Assembly: GCA_016808115.1 (NCBI GenBank)
Contig: JAEQBH010003956.1
Coordinates: 310,001 to 374,000, forward strand
Source: Tetrastigma voinierianum
Taxonomy: Eukaryota > Streptophyta > Magnoliopsida > Vitales > Vitaceae
Reading direction: 5' to 3'
DNA length: 64,000 bases
Shown: positions 9,824 through 21,640 of the stretch, in pieces
Layout of the letters: each line of letters begins with the position of its first letter
Numbering within the stretch: position 1 is the first letter of the stretch
Program-made: the position numbers and the translations under genes
The notes under the pieces: model-generated
What the model was told of the DNA's origin: nothing
Seen by the model: the letters and a program-made list of their open reading frames with translations, nothing else
Databases searched by the model: none

Positions 9824-12798
9824 AGGTTTGCCATGACTGAAATTTTCTTATGATTCAAACAGGAAGGAAGACGTAAATTCAGATGAAGATAGGAACTTGA
9901 ATGGAAAAAACAAGAATCACAATTGAGTAGAGTGCATTCTGGAAATTTCAAAGATAGAAATATCGAAGACAGAGAAATACAGACTAAAGAAAACTCACAG
10001 AATTTTATGGACCAGTGAAGGTGATAGCCTTCCTAGTTCAGATCATCCAGGGATGATTCTTGTCTAGGTGTCATTGACTAGAAGCAACTTCTTATCTTGG
10101 AGCAAATCTGTTAGAATTGCTTTGGGAGCCAATACAAGTTTGGCTTCATCAATGGAACCTGCTTACCTCCATCGCTGGAATCACCACAATATCCTAGTGA
10201 AAGGATTGCATGGTGCCTCTCTTGTTTCTTAAGCTGTTTCAGATGATGTTTGGAGTGGTTCATTTTCAAGTTCATGTCTTTGGCTAGAGATTGAAGCCGG
10301 ATTTGGAGAGAGCAATGGTCCTCTCCTCTACTAGCTCCAAAGAGAGATCAGTACAACGACACAAGGTAATCAGTCAGTGACGTAGTTGCTAGACTCACGA
10401 GCACACCAGTTGACTGTGATAATGACCAAGATACAAGTTCAGAAGATAACACAGGAGCTATGACTCACAACAATATGGAGCTAACCATCGTTATTCAAAG
10501 AGAAATTGCAAAGTATATGAATGCACAAGGCAGTTGTGCTCAAGCTCAAGCTCATACTGCACAAACTTCCTTTGGAGGTATAACATTAGATTCTTCTCAC
10601 AGCTAGCTGCAACTCCTTTACTTCTAACATAACTGGAAATTATATTTGGATTATCGACACGGGTGCTTCCAATCATATGTGTCATGACATTGATCTTCTT
10701 GTTGATATTTGAATTCACTGATCCTCCACTGCCAGTTTTCCTACCAGATAGAGGCACTCACTTGGTTCATAAAATTGGGACATTAACATTATGAGGGACA
10801 CTTAAGGTGATCGAGGCGGAAATCAAAGGCATGTCCCAATAGATTGGGAGGAGGCATACCGAGGGCAAGTGTCGTTTCACGCTCTTCAGGTGGTGGGTAG
10901 CGGATGCGTGTCGTTCCACGCGCTGAAGCGGAGTCGCGGACTGACGTTCGGCTACAGATGGCGTTCGCCCGGACCACATCTTTGATTCTTTGGGTGACCT
11001 CTTTCAGTGGCCCTCTCTCACTTTTATCGTCTGGCAGCAAGCCTTAGATGATGAGACTTGACCGATCAAGGCGGCCGGCGGGTCGATGGGTGGGAGAATC
11101 TCTCAAGCTTAAGTATCATTCCACACTCTTGTGTGGAACCTATGAGGGATAGTATCACCTTACCTGGAAACCTCTCTCTTACTCATGTTTTATACTTGCC
11201 CACCTTCAAATTTAATTTGATGTCAGTGCATCATCTCTGTACTTCAACTAATGTGTGTTTTAGTTTTTCCCCTTCTAGTTGTTGCTTGTAGGACCTGAAG
11301 ACTAAAGAGGTGTTGGTCGTGGGTAAAGTCTTGGCAGCACTCTATTTTCTTGACCTTACAAGCTTTCTTGACTTACCTCCTTCCTTTTTTTCCAGAATAA
11401 TGTGCCTATTGCACTTATCTCTTGTAATGTTTTTGCCTCATTGAATAAAAATGATGATCAATTGCTTCTTTGGCACAAACGATTTTGTCATATATCCATC
11501 TCAACTCTTAAACATCTTCCTTTTCTTTCATTTCATACCCATACTGATTCATGCACTTAGTGAGATCTATCCCATGGCAAAAAAATATTATATTACCTTT
11601 CACCCTCAGCCCCATTCACCCTTTGAACTCGATCATATGGATCTCTAGTGAACCTTATAATCATCCTTGTTCTAACAATGCTAAAGTACATAGTAACCAT
11701 TGTAGATAACTATAGTCATTAACTACTTGGATTTGTCTCATCTCTCATAAGTCGCAAACTATCTCCATTGTATCTCGTTTCATTAAGATGGTTAGCACAC
11801 AGTTTCACACACACATCCAAACTATTCGTTCAAATAATGACAGAATTTATTAATTGTGACTTCCAATAACTTCTTGTTTCTAATGGTATTCTCCATCATA
11901 AAATTTGTGCCTACACTCCCCAACATAATGGGGTTGTTGAACGGAAACACAAGCCTTTACAAGTTATTTGAACACACCATGCTCTTCTTATGGCTACTTA
12001 ATTTGTTAATCGCATTCCTTCCTTTGTTTTAACCGAAAACACCCTATGAAAGGCTTTATGGTAACCCTCTAGACTGCTCCCACCTCCGCTATTTTGGTTG
12101 TCTTTGCTTCTCTACCAATGTCGTTCCCTATAGAGATAAGTTTGCCCCTCGTGCTTTTTGGTGTATTCTTCTTGATTTTCAACCTGGGCTCAAGGGTTAC
12201 AAATTGTTTGATCTTGCCTCAGAGACAATATTTTGTTCCAAGGATGTCATTTTTCATGAACACACATTCCTTGGACAGCCACATGTTTTTTCTCATTCTG
12301 CCTCTCTCCCCTTCTCCACTCCCATTTCTCTTTCCTGATTCCTCTTCCTCTTCTCCACTAGTTTCTTTTTCTTCTCCTACTCCTTCACAATCTTTAGTTT
12401 TCCTTAACTACTCCCTCACCAACCAACTTCTTCTCTTTATTGCATCCTTCTCACCTATCAACTGTGTTTTCCCTACCATCAACTCAGCACAGGAAACCAC
12501 CTGGTTGGCTTCGTGACTTTGTCACCAACTGCTCTTTCACTTTACCCACCCACATCTCTCAGCCTTCTCCTGTAAATTATACATTTTGATCACTTTTCCT
12601 ATCACCCCTTCTCACCTCTCCCCAAGTTACCTTTACTTCTTGGGATAGGTTTCTTCCTTACACGACCCTATTTGTTACTCTCAGGCTTCCTCCCTTCCTA
12701 GAGTTGCAACTTGCTACGAAAAAGGAGCTTCAGCTCTTAAGACTAACCACACTTGGGATTTCACTGCCTTGCCTCCTGGTAAGAAGGCTATTGGGTGT
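9824..12798 (+). pseudogene. copia-A gag-protease-integrase remnant
   Basis: A Ty1/copia polyprotein in broken frames. Gag runs about 10030-10370 (SSDHPGMILV, NFLSWSKSVRIALGA, ESNGPLLY, LQREISTTTQGNQSVT). The protease motif WIIDTGASNHM is at about 10648-10680. The pre-integrase segment begins near 11150 (SITLPGNLSLTHVLYLP) with LWHKRFCHISISTLKHLP at about 11463. The integrase core keeps PQHNGVVERKHK near 11920, but the second catalytic aspartate region reads RSNND, so it has lost the usual Asp. The C-terminal part GYKLFDLASETIF...DVIFHEHTF lies near 12196-12265. The first RT residues (KTNHTWDFTALPPGKKAIGC) end at 12798, where another element begins. RT and RNase H are missing from the window. 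Confidence 0.8.
10799..11140. mobile_element. GC-rich 342-bp insert with 9-bp target duplication
   Basis: The copia-A frame is interrupted between 10798 and 11141. TATGAGGGA occurs at 10790-10798 and again at 11141-11149, an exact 9-bp direct repeat. The insert is far richer in G+C than its surroundings and has an internal near-duplication (TGTCGTTTCACGCTCTTCAG and TGTCGTTCCACGCGCTGAAG) and a terminal palindrome TTCCACACTCTTGTGTGGAA. Nine-base duplications are typical of Mutator-like elements, but I see no good terminal inverted repeat, so the class is open. Confidence 0.55.
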
Positions 12799-12799
12799 C

Positions 12800-14430
12800 T
12801 GATAGGTGTGGATCGTATTAGCATTTATAGAATGTTTTGCATGTATTTTTGTAACTTAAATGCTAGATTCACACCTATAAAGATTACACTAATCCCCCAT
12901 TTGCTTATGTTTTGCAGGAATATAAAGAAAAGAACGAGGGCTTAAGAAGAAGCGAAGTTGTGCTTTCGAAAGCCTTTTGCTTCGTCGGCAGAGGTTCGCT
13001 GAGGTGAATATCCTTCGTCGAGGCAAAGGAAGGACGAGAGGAACTACCGTTTCAAGGTTCGCTACTGAGGCAAGCTAACTCACCAGAGACAAGGGGTTCA
13101 CTGGCGAAGCTGCCTTCGTCGAGGGGCGAAGAGATTGATATGTCAAAGAAGACACACATGCCCTTCGCGAGGCGAGGACCGCTGCCTAGGCAAGGAGCGA
13201 AGAATGTCAAGGTTGGAACAATACGCGTCCACATTTTTAGCCCATTTTCCATTTCCTTCCAAATACGCCTTGTTTGAGACATTATTGGTTTGGTTTTGGA
13301 GGGAACACCCTCTTGGGGTTTCTCCCTACCTTCTTCTTGAGCCATTTTGAGTTTTAGTTTTGTTCATTTCACTTTGTTTTAGGATATTGAAGATTTAGCT
13401 CATTAGAGGAGCTCTTGCAGTTGTGGTGTAGAGTTTGAGACAAATTTCACCTTCCATTTGTTTTGTATCTTTAAACTCTACTCTCTTTATTAATCTTTCA
13501 TTATTATATTTATCTTAAATATGATTTTGTTGGATTACTTAGTTTACAATGGTAATAAACATCCTCGAGGTTAATTGCTTTTAGTTGATGCTTGATTTAT
13601 ATATGATACATGATGATTTTGTGAATCCATGCTTGTATGGATGTTAGTTGGTGTAGTTCTTAGGATTGTATGGTTTAACTAATTAATCCATCTTTGAAAT
13701 TGGGTCTTCGATCCCCACGCTAGGAGCATCCTTGGTGACGCTTGGATTCATACACAAATGGTCACCCCAGGTCTCTTAAGGTATGAATTAATTAATTAAA
13801 ATACTAATTAACCTAATCAAATAAGTCTATGGAATTAAGATACTAGTACTAGATGGATTTCATTAGGGTAGCATCGTCTCGACATTATGTGAGGATCATA
13901 TGGGTAGGAGGTGATCGATCAAGCATAGTCGGGTGATCTATTTTATGGATCAAGAGGTGATCAAAATGATTCCCAAGGAAAGCACTGCCTTATAAAAGTA
14001 TTTTACTTAATGACCTAGATGGATCTGATAGAGAATAGGGAATTAGTGTGAGAAATTAAGGGGAGACACGAAAGTGTAAACCTCATGTTTGATTCCTTGG
14101 ACATGCACAAGTGTACGTTCACTTAATCAATGTTTAATGAATATAAATCATATATGCATCAATGGAGACAATCAACCCTAGTATCTTTCCTTGAGTTACA
14201 TCCTCGATATTACTCCATTCCTTGTGAGTGGACATTGATTATACTCTACGTTGTTTTCTTTCATTTTGTTTTTAAAACCTTTTTCCACCTACCCTCTAAT
14301 CGTTCAAATAGTGAGCGACCCCGATGTAGAGTACTCAATCCTCCTTCATCCCACGCTTCCGAGTGGAATAGATATTTGGACCTATTGGATCCTTTGTATT
14401 ACTTGTGGCATTAAGCTTGCGAGATAATCA
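12800..14430 (+). repeat. 5' LTR of non-autonomous Athila-like element
   Basis: Starts TGATAGGTGTGG immediately after the interrupted copia-A codon series and ends GCGAGATAATCA, ten bases before an Athila-type primer site. The length is about 1.63 kb. It contains a G/C-rich stretch with repeated CTTCG and GAGGCGA motifs (12950-13200). Confidence 0.55.
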
Positions 14431-14440
14431 TAATCGATTT

Positions 14441-14462
14441 TTAGTGTTGCTACTAGGGACTT
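14441..14462 (+). other. Degenerate primer binding site
   Basis: TTAGTGTTGCTACTAGGGACTT lines up with TGGCGCCGTTGCCGGGGA (aspartate tRNA), which is intact in Athila-1 at 40766-40782, with several transitions. Confidence 0.5.
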
Positions 14463-17151
14463 AACAGTCTTTAGTGGATTACAACAATTAAATTAAGTTT
14501 TGGCGCGTTGAGAAGGTGCGGTGTTGGATTGATATTTTGGCGAGAGATTGCTAATTTGGTAATTTTTTTTCTTATCTTCTTTTAATTCTAATTTGTGTTT
14601 AGTATACTTTAAATTTTTTTATTTTATATTTTTATTTTCTTGTTTTTATTTGTTTCTTATTTGTCTTTTGTGTACTTCACTCTTTTTCATTTATTTTGTA
14701 TATATATATATATTTTACAATATGATAAACATAATGTCGAACGAGGAGATGAATGAACTCTTCTACTCCCTCCAACAAGAATTTGATTTTGGAGGGGTGA
14801 ATTCTTTCAACAATATGGGTTACGTCTCTCAACCCTAAAACTATTTGCCGAGCTACCATCATTCGGGTTGGGGGACACATGACAATCTCTCATATAGCCA
14901 TCCAAGTATGCAGCCACAAGAAGGTTTAAGTTCCTACTATCAAGAGCAATTTCGGCAACCATCCATGAAGAGCTAGTCCTTGCATTGAAGGAAGAAATCA
15001 AGAGGGATAATGAAGCTCTATGATAAAGTTCAGTGCTTGAGCAATATAGACGCAACATGATAGCAAACATGGGCCCCAATTCAAAAGATCTCAATAGAGA
15101 ATTGTATACTATCATGGAAAGAACGGCAAGACAAGCCGAGGAATTGGATAAAGTTATATAAGGGAACAATCTTTAAGGCAACTCCTGAGCGACACAAAGA
15201 ATGATGACATACAGGAGAATGAAAACAACATAAACTTCAACTTTGAAGAGGAATTTTCAAACCCGACATTGGATGAAGACAAGGACATAATGGAATGTGA
15301 TAAAACGATTTTGGTCCTTGAGGGAGAATTGAAAATCTCGTCATTGGTTGAAACATAATGAGCTTGCTATATACGAAGAGTCGTCATTGGAAGAGAAGTA
15401 AGCTGAAAAGCAACATCTCGAGCTTATAATGGAAAATGTCTTAATTGGAGTTAAAGACTTCTATTTCCCCATAAAATCGTTGACCTTTGGCATGGAAGAG
15501 GACCAACAAATTTCATTTATAAAAAGACCTTCCATTGCTAAAATTCAAGTGTGGATTGATGCCGAACATGGGGAAATGACACTCCTTGTTGGTGAGGAGA
15601 AAATGAAGTTTGACCTCCATCAAAGAAAACCATTAACAACTGAAGAAATGAGGGCGTTCAAGAAGCTAAAGAGTTCATTTCCGCTCATTGAGGAGCAAGC
15701 ACCTAAGATCCTTCAAGCAGACACTCTTGAAGGATATAAATTTGAAGCCAACTCTTTTCCTTCCAAAGAGTTGGCATTTGAGCTTACATTAATTATTCCA
15801 GAGGTGGAGGAAGTCATCCTCACGAGCGATGAGGGTGAAGAGGGAGTATTGGCCACAATAGTTAAAGGGCCAAAGCGAAGATCTCGGACTTTCCTAATGA
15901 GTCTAGCTGGACTCTAAAAACAAAGTAGCTCTTGGGAGGCACCCCAAGCAAAAATAAGGATTTATATTCATTTAGTATTTTAGTTATTTGTGTTTAGTTA
16001 TTTGTAGTACGTGTTGCATGTTGATATTGTTTTAAGTGTTTATTTTGTTTTTGCTTTTCAAGGTATTAAAGTTGAATCTTAGTAAGGGAGTTTCATCAAG
16101 ATCCGCCATGCCTGAGCCCAATGATCACTCTTAATCATAAAGGGGAGTCATTTGTCCCTACTCTTTCATTTTTAATACATTGAGGACAATGCATAGTTTA
16201 AGTTTTTGAAGTGTAGAGGAATTTTTGCTGTTTTGAATTTTTGGCGAACTGATTAACTACACTTTAGTGTTTTCTTTTAGTTGTTTGTATATGTTTTTAG
16301 TTTTTAGGTTAATTTTTTCATTTTTAGGTTGTTTTTGTTTTAGTTAAGTTTGTTTTGAGATAATTATGATGTCTATGATGAATAATGATTGAACCTTCTT
16401 TCACATGAAAAAAATAAGAGATATTTGAACATAGAGCATAATGGTTTGACCACATAGTTGTAGACCTAATCCCTTGTTCTTAGTATCTTGAGCACAAGTC
16501 ATTTACCTTTGATGGTCAATTTTGCTTAGTTTAGAGAAGAATTGTGCGAACACAATTTTCTTGATCTCTAAACAACTCTAGAACTTGTTTGATTATCGCT
16601 TGGGGGCAGTCTGAAACACGAAGTAGTTTTAGAATGGTTGGGTGTCATGGACAGATTGTTGCGCCTCTATCACCAGCCTTCATATGAACATATCTATAGT
16701 CACCTTTTGGGCTAAAGCATCTTTCTTTGTGAACCAAGTGTGCTCCTTACCCAGTTTATGTATTCCTTCATTAAAAGCATAGTTACCCATGGCATAATCG
16801 ATTAACTGAGTGCACATTATGTTGAGCTATGTAGGTTTGTGGGTCAGATTGAGGTTGATGAAAAAAAAAAAAAAGGAAAGAAAATAAAATAAAAAGAAAG
16901 AATAAAAGATTGAGTAAGTTTGGTTTCGTAGCCTTTCAACCTTGAGTAAGTAAGTTCTTAGGGGTGTTCTAGACCTAGTACCATAAGGCCAATTGGTCTA
17001 GAAGCTATTGACCCAAAGCTCGCTAAATGGGGTAGGTAGAAAGCTTAAAGGAAATGAACATTGCACTATTCATATACCTTGTTTGTTGTTATGTGAATAA
17101 AAAGGAGTTTTAGGGAGCAAAGTGAAGTATGAAAAGCAATAAGTTTGGGGG
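14463..17151 (+). mobile_element. Internal region of non-autonomous Athila-like element
   Basis: It contains a short 5' frame at 14734-14838 (MSNEEMNELFYSLQQEF), frame-shifted coding-like sequence to about 15170 (RRNMIANMGPN, DLNRELYTIMERTARQ), then the 162-residue frame at 15429-15917. After that comes an AT-rich spacer with no coding signal from 15960 and a polypurine tract AAGTTTGGGGG at 17141-17151. No RT, RNase H or integrase is present, so the element would have needed enzymes from a relative. The 3' LTR would begin TGATGTAACG at 17152 but is cut near 17231. Its start does not obviously match the 5' LTR, so the two ends may come from different elements. Confidence 0.5.
15429..15917 (+). 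CDS. Athila-type aspartic protease C-terminal domain, TE-derived frame
   Basis: An uninterrupted 162-residue frame, notable in a window where nearly every other coding trace is broken. Residues 1-70 (MENVLIGVKDFYFP, FGMEEDQQISFIKRPSIAK, WIDAEHGEMTLLVGEEKMKFD) match the layout of the distal half of gypsy/Athila proteases, where the usual segments are a short beta strand, a hydrophobic LGRPFLAT-type stretch and a final strand. The catalytic DTG/DLGAS half is absent upstream. The remaining 90 residues are acidic and lysine-rich without a known fold. The start methionine has no support beyond being the first in frame. I infer a leftover of a deleted pol gene, probably not functional. Confidence 0.45.
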   Translation: MENVLIGVKDFYFPIKSLTFGMEEDQQISFIKRPSIAKIQVWIDAEHGEMTLLVGEEKMKFDLHQRKPLTTEEMRAFKKLKSSFPLIEEQAPKILQADTLEGYKFEANSFPSKELAFELTLIIPEVEEVILTSDEGEEGVLATIVKGPKRRSRTFLMSLAGL

Positions 17152-17937
17152 TGATGTAACGTTGGTGAAAGCCCAATGTGTTTGAGGGAGATGAATGAGT
17201 GAAGAAAATAATGCTGTCTTTGGGTAAAGCGTAACGCCCGTCCAGCAGGCGGATGATGAGGCACCATAAAGCGCTGACTCGCTGATTTTCTAACATTAGT
17301 GGGCCCATTTCGATCATACTTTCATAATTACATACTTATAGAACTACCACCGTAGTGGTGCTTAAATGTTCTTATACATATATTCTTGAGTCTCATTTAC
17401 TTGTACTTACACAAATTCACTATTACCAAAAATATTCATTACATTACAAAAACAACATCAAAGACCTACATATGGCGGACTCCTATTGTTGTGTTGGCCC
17501 TGGTGAATATGGAATGCCTCGGATGTCTTCTTCAGTACTTACACGGATGAAAAACTTGTGATAAACTTATAGCTTAGTGGGAAACAAATAACATATATGA
17601 CCACAGTAGTGGTCCTCAATTCTGATATACATATTCAACCGGTTCATATGTAATTTTTTCATATCTCAGTATAGTGCAAAACGGAAATCTTGTACAAAGG
17701 GTACCCATAGGTACACTACAAAACATAACTGATTACTTGTGATTTCGTATAATTATTTCCATATGTCATATTATTCAGATTCTTATCATATAAATGTTTG
17801 CTTGTATATACTGGAAATAATGAATGATAGGGACACAGTACAATAGATACCCAAAGGTATAATCGATCTTTGAATAGAGAGACATGCATCCCACGTAACG
17901 AAGTGTCAACCTTTAGTAAGTGTGTCGTAACGCGAGG

Positions 17938-18730
17938 ATGAAAATATCGGTTTTGATGGATATATCGGTGCCACTTGGATTTAACGGATGCTCGGATATA
18001 TCGGTGGATATTTTTATAAATATGGTAAATCAAAATTATTCAAAATTAAGAATATATTTTAAGTTACATATCAAAATTATTTTGGCCATAGAGGATGATA
18101 ATATCAATTAGATTTGATTGTTTTTCTCTTTTACTATATTTATATTTGTTTATAAAATAAATTATTTTTATTAAAATATATTTAATTAGGAAATAAATTA
18201 TTTTTATATGATTTACTCTAAAATATTTTATTCAATAGTTTTTTTAAATTTAGTAATTTGTAATAAACGTATAATAGAGAATACAATATTTTTATATATT
18301 CTTTTATATTTATATTTAAATTATTATAAATGATTAAAAATATTCATAAATTTATTAAAAAAAGCATTCATAAATAATAAAGACAATATATTAAAAATTT
18401 GCACTATATATTACAAAGGCAAGCTTGGCTTAGTGGATGGGAGGTTGGAACCCTGCAGTTTTGGGCAGGATTCGAACCCCCTTAGCAGCAACTCCATTTT
18501 ATGGAGTTTTACTCCATTTTTTTCAATTGATCGATATATCAATCAAATTTTGGGAAATGTCCCAAAAAATCGGTAAAATACCAATATATTGGCGAAATAT
18601 CGTCGATAATTACAAAAAAAATCCAAAATTGTTGACCCGACTATGAAGGGATATACATGATGTCGATATCAGCGACCTACGATATATCAGAGAAATATCT
18701 ACCGATATTTTCGATATTTTTAACCCTATG
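17938..18730. mobile_element. Foldback-like repeat, copy 1, with Pol III-like module
   Basis: The left end repeats GGATATATCGG (17956, 17992), and the right end has the complementary CCGATATTTTCGATATTTT (18701-18721). Between them is about 400 bp of AT-rich sequence, then a tRNA-like module at 18398-18523. The same order occurs in copy 2 (41371-42146). The interior is not protein-coding. Confidence 0.6.
18398..18523 (+). promoter_or_regulatory. Pol III-like module in foldback repeat copy 1
   Basis: TTTGCACTATATA at 18398, an A-box-like TGGCTTAGTGG at 18426-18436, a B-box-like GGATTCGAACC at 18468-18478, and a run of seven T at 18517-18523 preceded by the hairpin ACTCCATTTTATGGAGT. The spacing between boxes (42 bp) equals that in copy 2. 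It is not a full tRNA cloverleaf. Confidence 0.45.
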
Positions 18731-19611
18731 TAGCACAGATCAGAGGTGCCTATTCATTTGCTATTCGATCTTAGGCAGACATACAATTATAGGCATTACT
18801 GAGCTTATTATATTGTTCTTAAACACATTAGCAAATAAGGGCAAGAAAAAATTATATGTATACATGTCTGAACCACCATTCTGTATTATGATCTTGTGTC
18901 CGATGGATGATTGCTAGGAATTAACGGAAGAGAGAAAACAAAAGAGTTGCGGGTGCTTCGTGAAGCGTAACTGCCTGGCGGATCAAGTTCGAAACTAGGC
19001 ATCGGGTTCGCTGAGTGAGGCAGAGCCGCTTTAGGCGAGCACTGTCGCTGAAGCGAAGGGGTGTATCAACATAAACATAAATTGGGCTTTTTGCCCTCAC
19101 TGCCAGGAAAACTTCCTGCAAACAAATCCATTCAAAAAGCAAACCACAGCGCCTTAAACCAGCAAAAACACATTTACCAGTTAGGAGTTTTCTAACCTAC
19201 ATATAAACAAAGAAGGAGGTTGGAAAAATATCATAACCCAAACATAGACAAGTATTTCCAAACCTTGATTTGCTTGAACACTTCAACTAGCTTCCTTTTC
19301 TTCCTTTCTTCTTACTTGAACAAGAACCAAAACAAATGAAGAGGAAATCACCAAGAGGCTTCTCCTCTAAGCTGGCAGCCACTAGCACTCAAAAGCAAAT
19401 GGGATATTTCAGCCCATCATAGAAGGCCATGTTCGGCTTATGGGATTTGGCCCTCCATTTCTTTCCTTTTCATTTTAGTCCTCCAATTTCCTTCGATTTG
19501 CAATTCATCTTATCATATATCCTACAATAACATATCATCTTCTTGTGTTATGACCTTTGGGTCCTTAATGTATGATAGCACAAAAGCGTGATATGTGTCT
19601 TGTATAAACTG

Positions 19612-20678
19612 GGTAAAGCGCCTATGTGCGTAAGTGCACGCGTCGTATCAAGTAATATAGTGTACCTAAGTACGAATACCGATCCACGAGGAAGTGCATT
19701 GACTCTTGGAATTAACCTGATGTATAAGGACTTAAACTCTTAATTTCTAATTAATGTAGAAAATTAAAAACTAAATCTAAGCCTTGTGAAATTACTTTTT
19801 TTTGGTGAAAACTAGGGTTTCCTTTCCCCTGCCGCACATTTGATGGATTATTACCTAGAGGTATTATTCGATCTATTAATGAATTCTCGTTGATGGGGTG
19901 ATCGTGCTACGAAGATATCCTCTCTGAGGTATATCGCCTATTTCGCCCGAGTAGGGTTGGCGCATCTACTGCCCAGGCTACTGGGCCTACGAAAATGCTT
20001 AAATGCTCGAAACCACTAATCGTCATGCTGGAAGGAACTAGGATATACGTGATGGCCCAGATTGACCCGTCTCGCGCCTGAGGATCACACAGGAATCCTT
20101 ATCTCTTGATCTGAGATTTTGTAGATCATGTCAATGTTAGTCAGACATTACCATGAAAATAAACCACGAGACATAAAAAGCGGTCGTATAACTAGCCAAA
20201 ATAAACTTAACAAAATAGAATTAAGCTTCCCAATCCATCTGGCTTGTAGCAGGAGTTCAAGCAAAACCTTAAGCCTGCTCAATCTAGAGAACATAATGAA
20301 AGTTATTACAAAAGCATAGTTCTACTCAATCATTGATAGTTGAGAAAGAAATACAAGACCTTTTGATTTTCCACGATCTCTCGGTCGCTCATACGTGTTA
20401 AAACTCCTTGTTAAATGCGTGTCGATTCCTCGAGATTGGGTCTCTTAGTGCTTTTTATAAGTATGATGTAAGGAATGAAACGGAAGCGTCGCGACGTTGC
20501 TACTGGGTCTTCAGTTCTTCTTCTTCACATTTCCAAAAAGCTTCTGAAAGCCACCATATTCACTTGTAATGCACAAAAGACCCAAAAATCATATATTGGG
20601 CAATAATGCACTTATTAATATATAAAATAGAGCTTAAAAAGTAGACGGGTATGACATGAGTGTTTTAGACACTCATCA
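19612..20678 (-). repeat. Athila-2 3' LTR
   Basis: On the minus strand the LTR starts TGATGAGTGTC next to a polypurine tract and runs to about 19612. Phrases in the distal part (GTGCACGCGTCGTATCAAG, then TAGTGTACCTAAGTACGAA) follow the same plan as the Athila-1 LTR (GTGCACCGGAATCA, TAGTGGCCTAAGGTCGAA). The left border is approximate. Confidence 0.5.
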
Positions 20679-20687
20679 CCCCCAAAC
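20679..20687 (-). other. Polypurine tract of Athila-2
   Basis: CCCCCAAAC on the plus strand, read GTTTGGGGG on the minus strand immediately before TGATGAG. It is the same motif as at 17141-17151. Confidence 0.6.
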
Positions 20688-21640
20688 AGCTTCTTGCTTG
20701 TCACAAGCAGAAACATACTCTAAACAATTACCTGAAAAACCTTGCCACTAAAACTAGCGACTGAGTGTGATGCACATGTCTTGCCAAAAGGAAGGATCAA
20801 AATGAGCCAGGCTCACAAATCTTGCCCTTTGTTTCAAATTTGAGATCCTTAAGGTTGTTCGACTTCGAAAGAATTCAAGCGTTCAGTTGGATGTAGTGAT
20901 TCAACTTCCTAGGTTTTCAATGGCCTTTCCTAAGAAGTCTATGTGCATTTAATGCATGATCTTTAACATATAACTCAGTTCCGGTACCCTCAAACTTGAA
21001 TTCAACTTGTCTATTTGGGAGAGTCTAACTACGGAAGGATAAGAACGCACCCTTTTTATTCAAACTAACCTGCCTGCGAAATACTAGTGCCCTTGGTTTT
21101 GTGTTGAGTGTTCTGTAGCGAGGGATTCATTGGTGACTCCACGGTTGATTAAGGGCACCCATGCATTTCAATTTCCCTCGAACTTCACCCAGAGACACTC
21201 CAGCAAAGCCTAAGGGCCTAGGCTACTGAGGAAACTTCCATCACGTAAAGTAGCGAATTAGTGAAGTCAATGGCTCAGGCCGAGTTGGCTCAAGGCATTA
21301 GGCTTTGAAAAGCCCCTCGGACTGTGCCAGGGATTTCGACTAGAAGATCCCACTTATTCTATTCATACTTTCTTTTTCATCTTGCTCTTTTCTTCTTCTT
21401 CTTCTTCTTTCTTTTTATTTTATTTTTTTAACTGGGGCTCGATGGCAATCCCCTTTTTCTAAGGTGTCATCCCTTAGATATTTCAGATAAAGGTTGTTGA
21501 ATAAAATGCGTGGGTCAAACCGTGTACCTCGAATCCACGTGTGATTGAGAATGTTAATAAGTGGTTCTGGAACATAAAGATGACTCATATATCTTCTACC
21601 TATCAACATGTAATTAAATCTATAACCAGGTTACTGCAGT
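20688..21640 (-). mobile_element. Athila-2 3' untranslated spacer
   Basis: Non-coding. The phrase AAGCCCCTCGGACTGTGCC near 21312, followed by a (CTT)n-rich run (21370-21430), parallels AAACCCCTCGGACCGTGCTC near 32250 followed by a CTTTT-rich run in Athila-1, so the two elements are related and in the same orientation. A long plus-strand LTR interrupts it at 21641. Confidence 0.5.

Larger units (their letters stand above)
17232..19591 (-). repeat. Long gypsy-type LTR with a nested foldback repeat
   Basis: On the minus strand it ends GGACGGGCGTTAC at 17232, like the other long LTRs here, and probably begins near TGTGCTATCATAC at about 19590. The right part has a polypyrimidine/purine leader (19290-19400) resembling the transcribed leaders of the other LTRs. 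17938-18730 is a separate insertion. The 10-base phrase GGGTAAAGCG flanks it at 17222-17231 and 19611-19620. No internal domain was found, so it is probably a solo LTR. Confidence 0.4.

Noticed and set aside
12094..12516. Separate 140-residue gene
   Set aside because: Overlaps the copia-A integrase C-terminus, which reads in another frame; an artefact of frameshift.
18426..18500. A tRNA gene
   Set aside because: A- and B-box-like motifs are present, but I cannot form acceptor and anticodon stems, so it is listed only as a Pol III-like module.
17222..19620. GGGTAAAGCG direct repeat as a 10-bp target duplication of the enclosed LTR
   Set aside because: LTR elements here duplicate 5 bases, and the presumed LTR end does not abut the right copy; it may be chance or shared LTR sequence.
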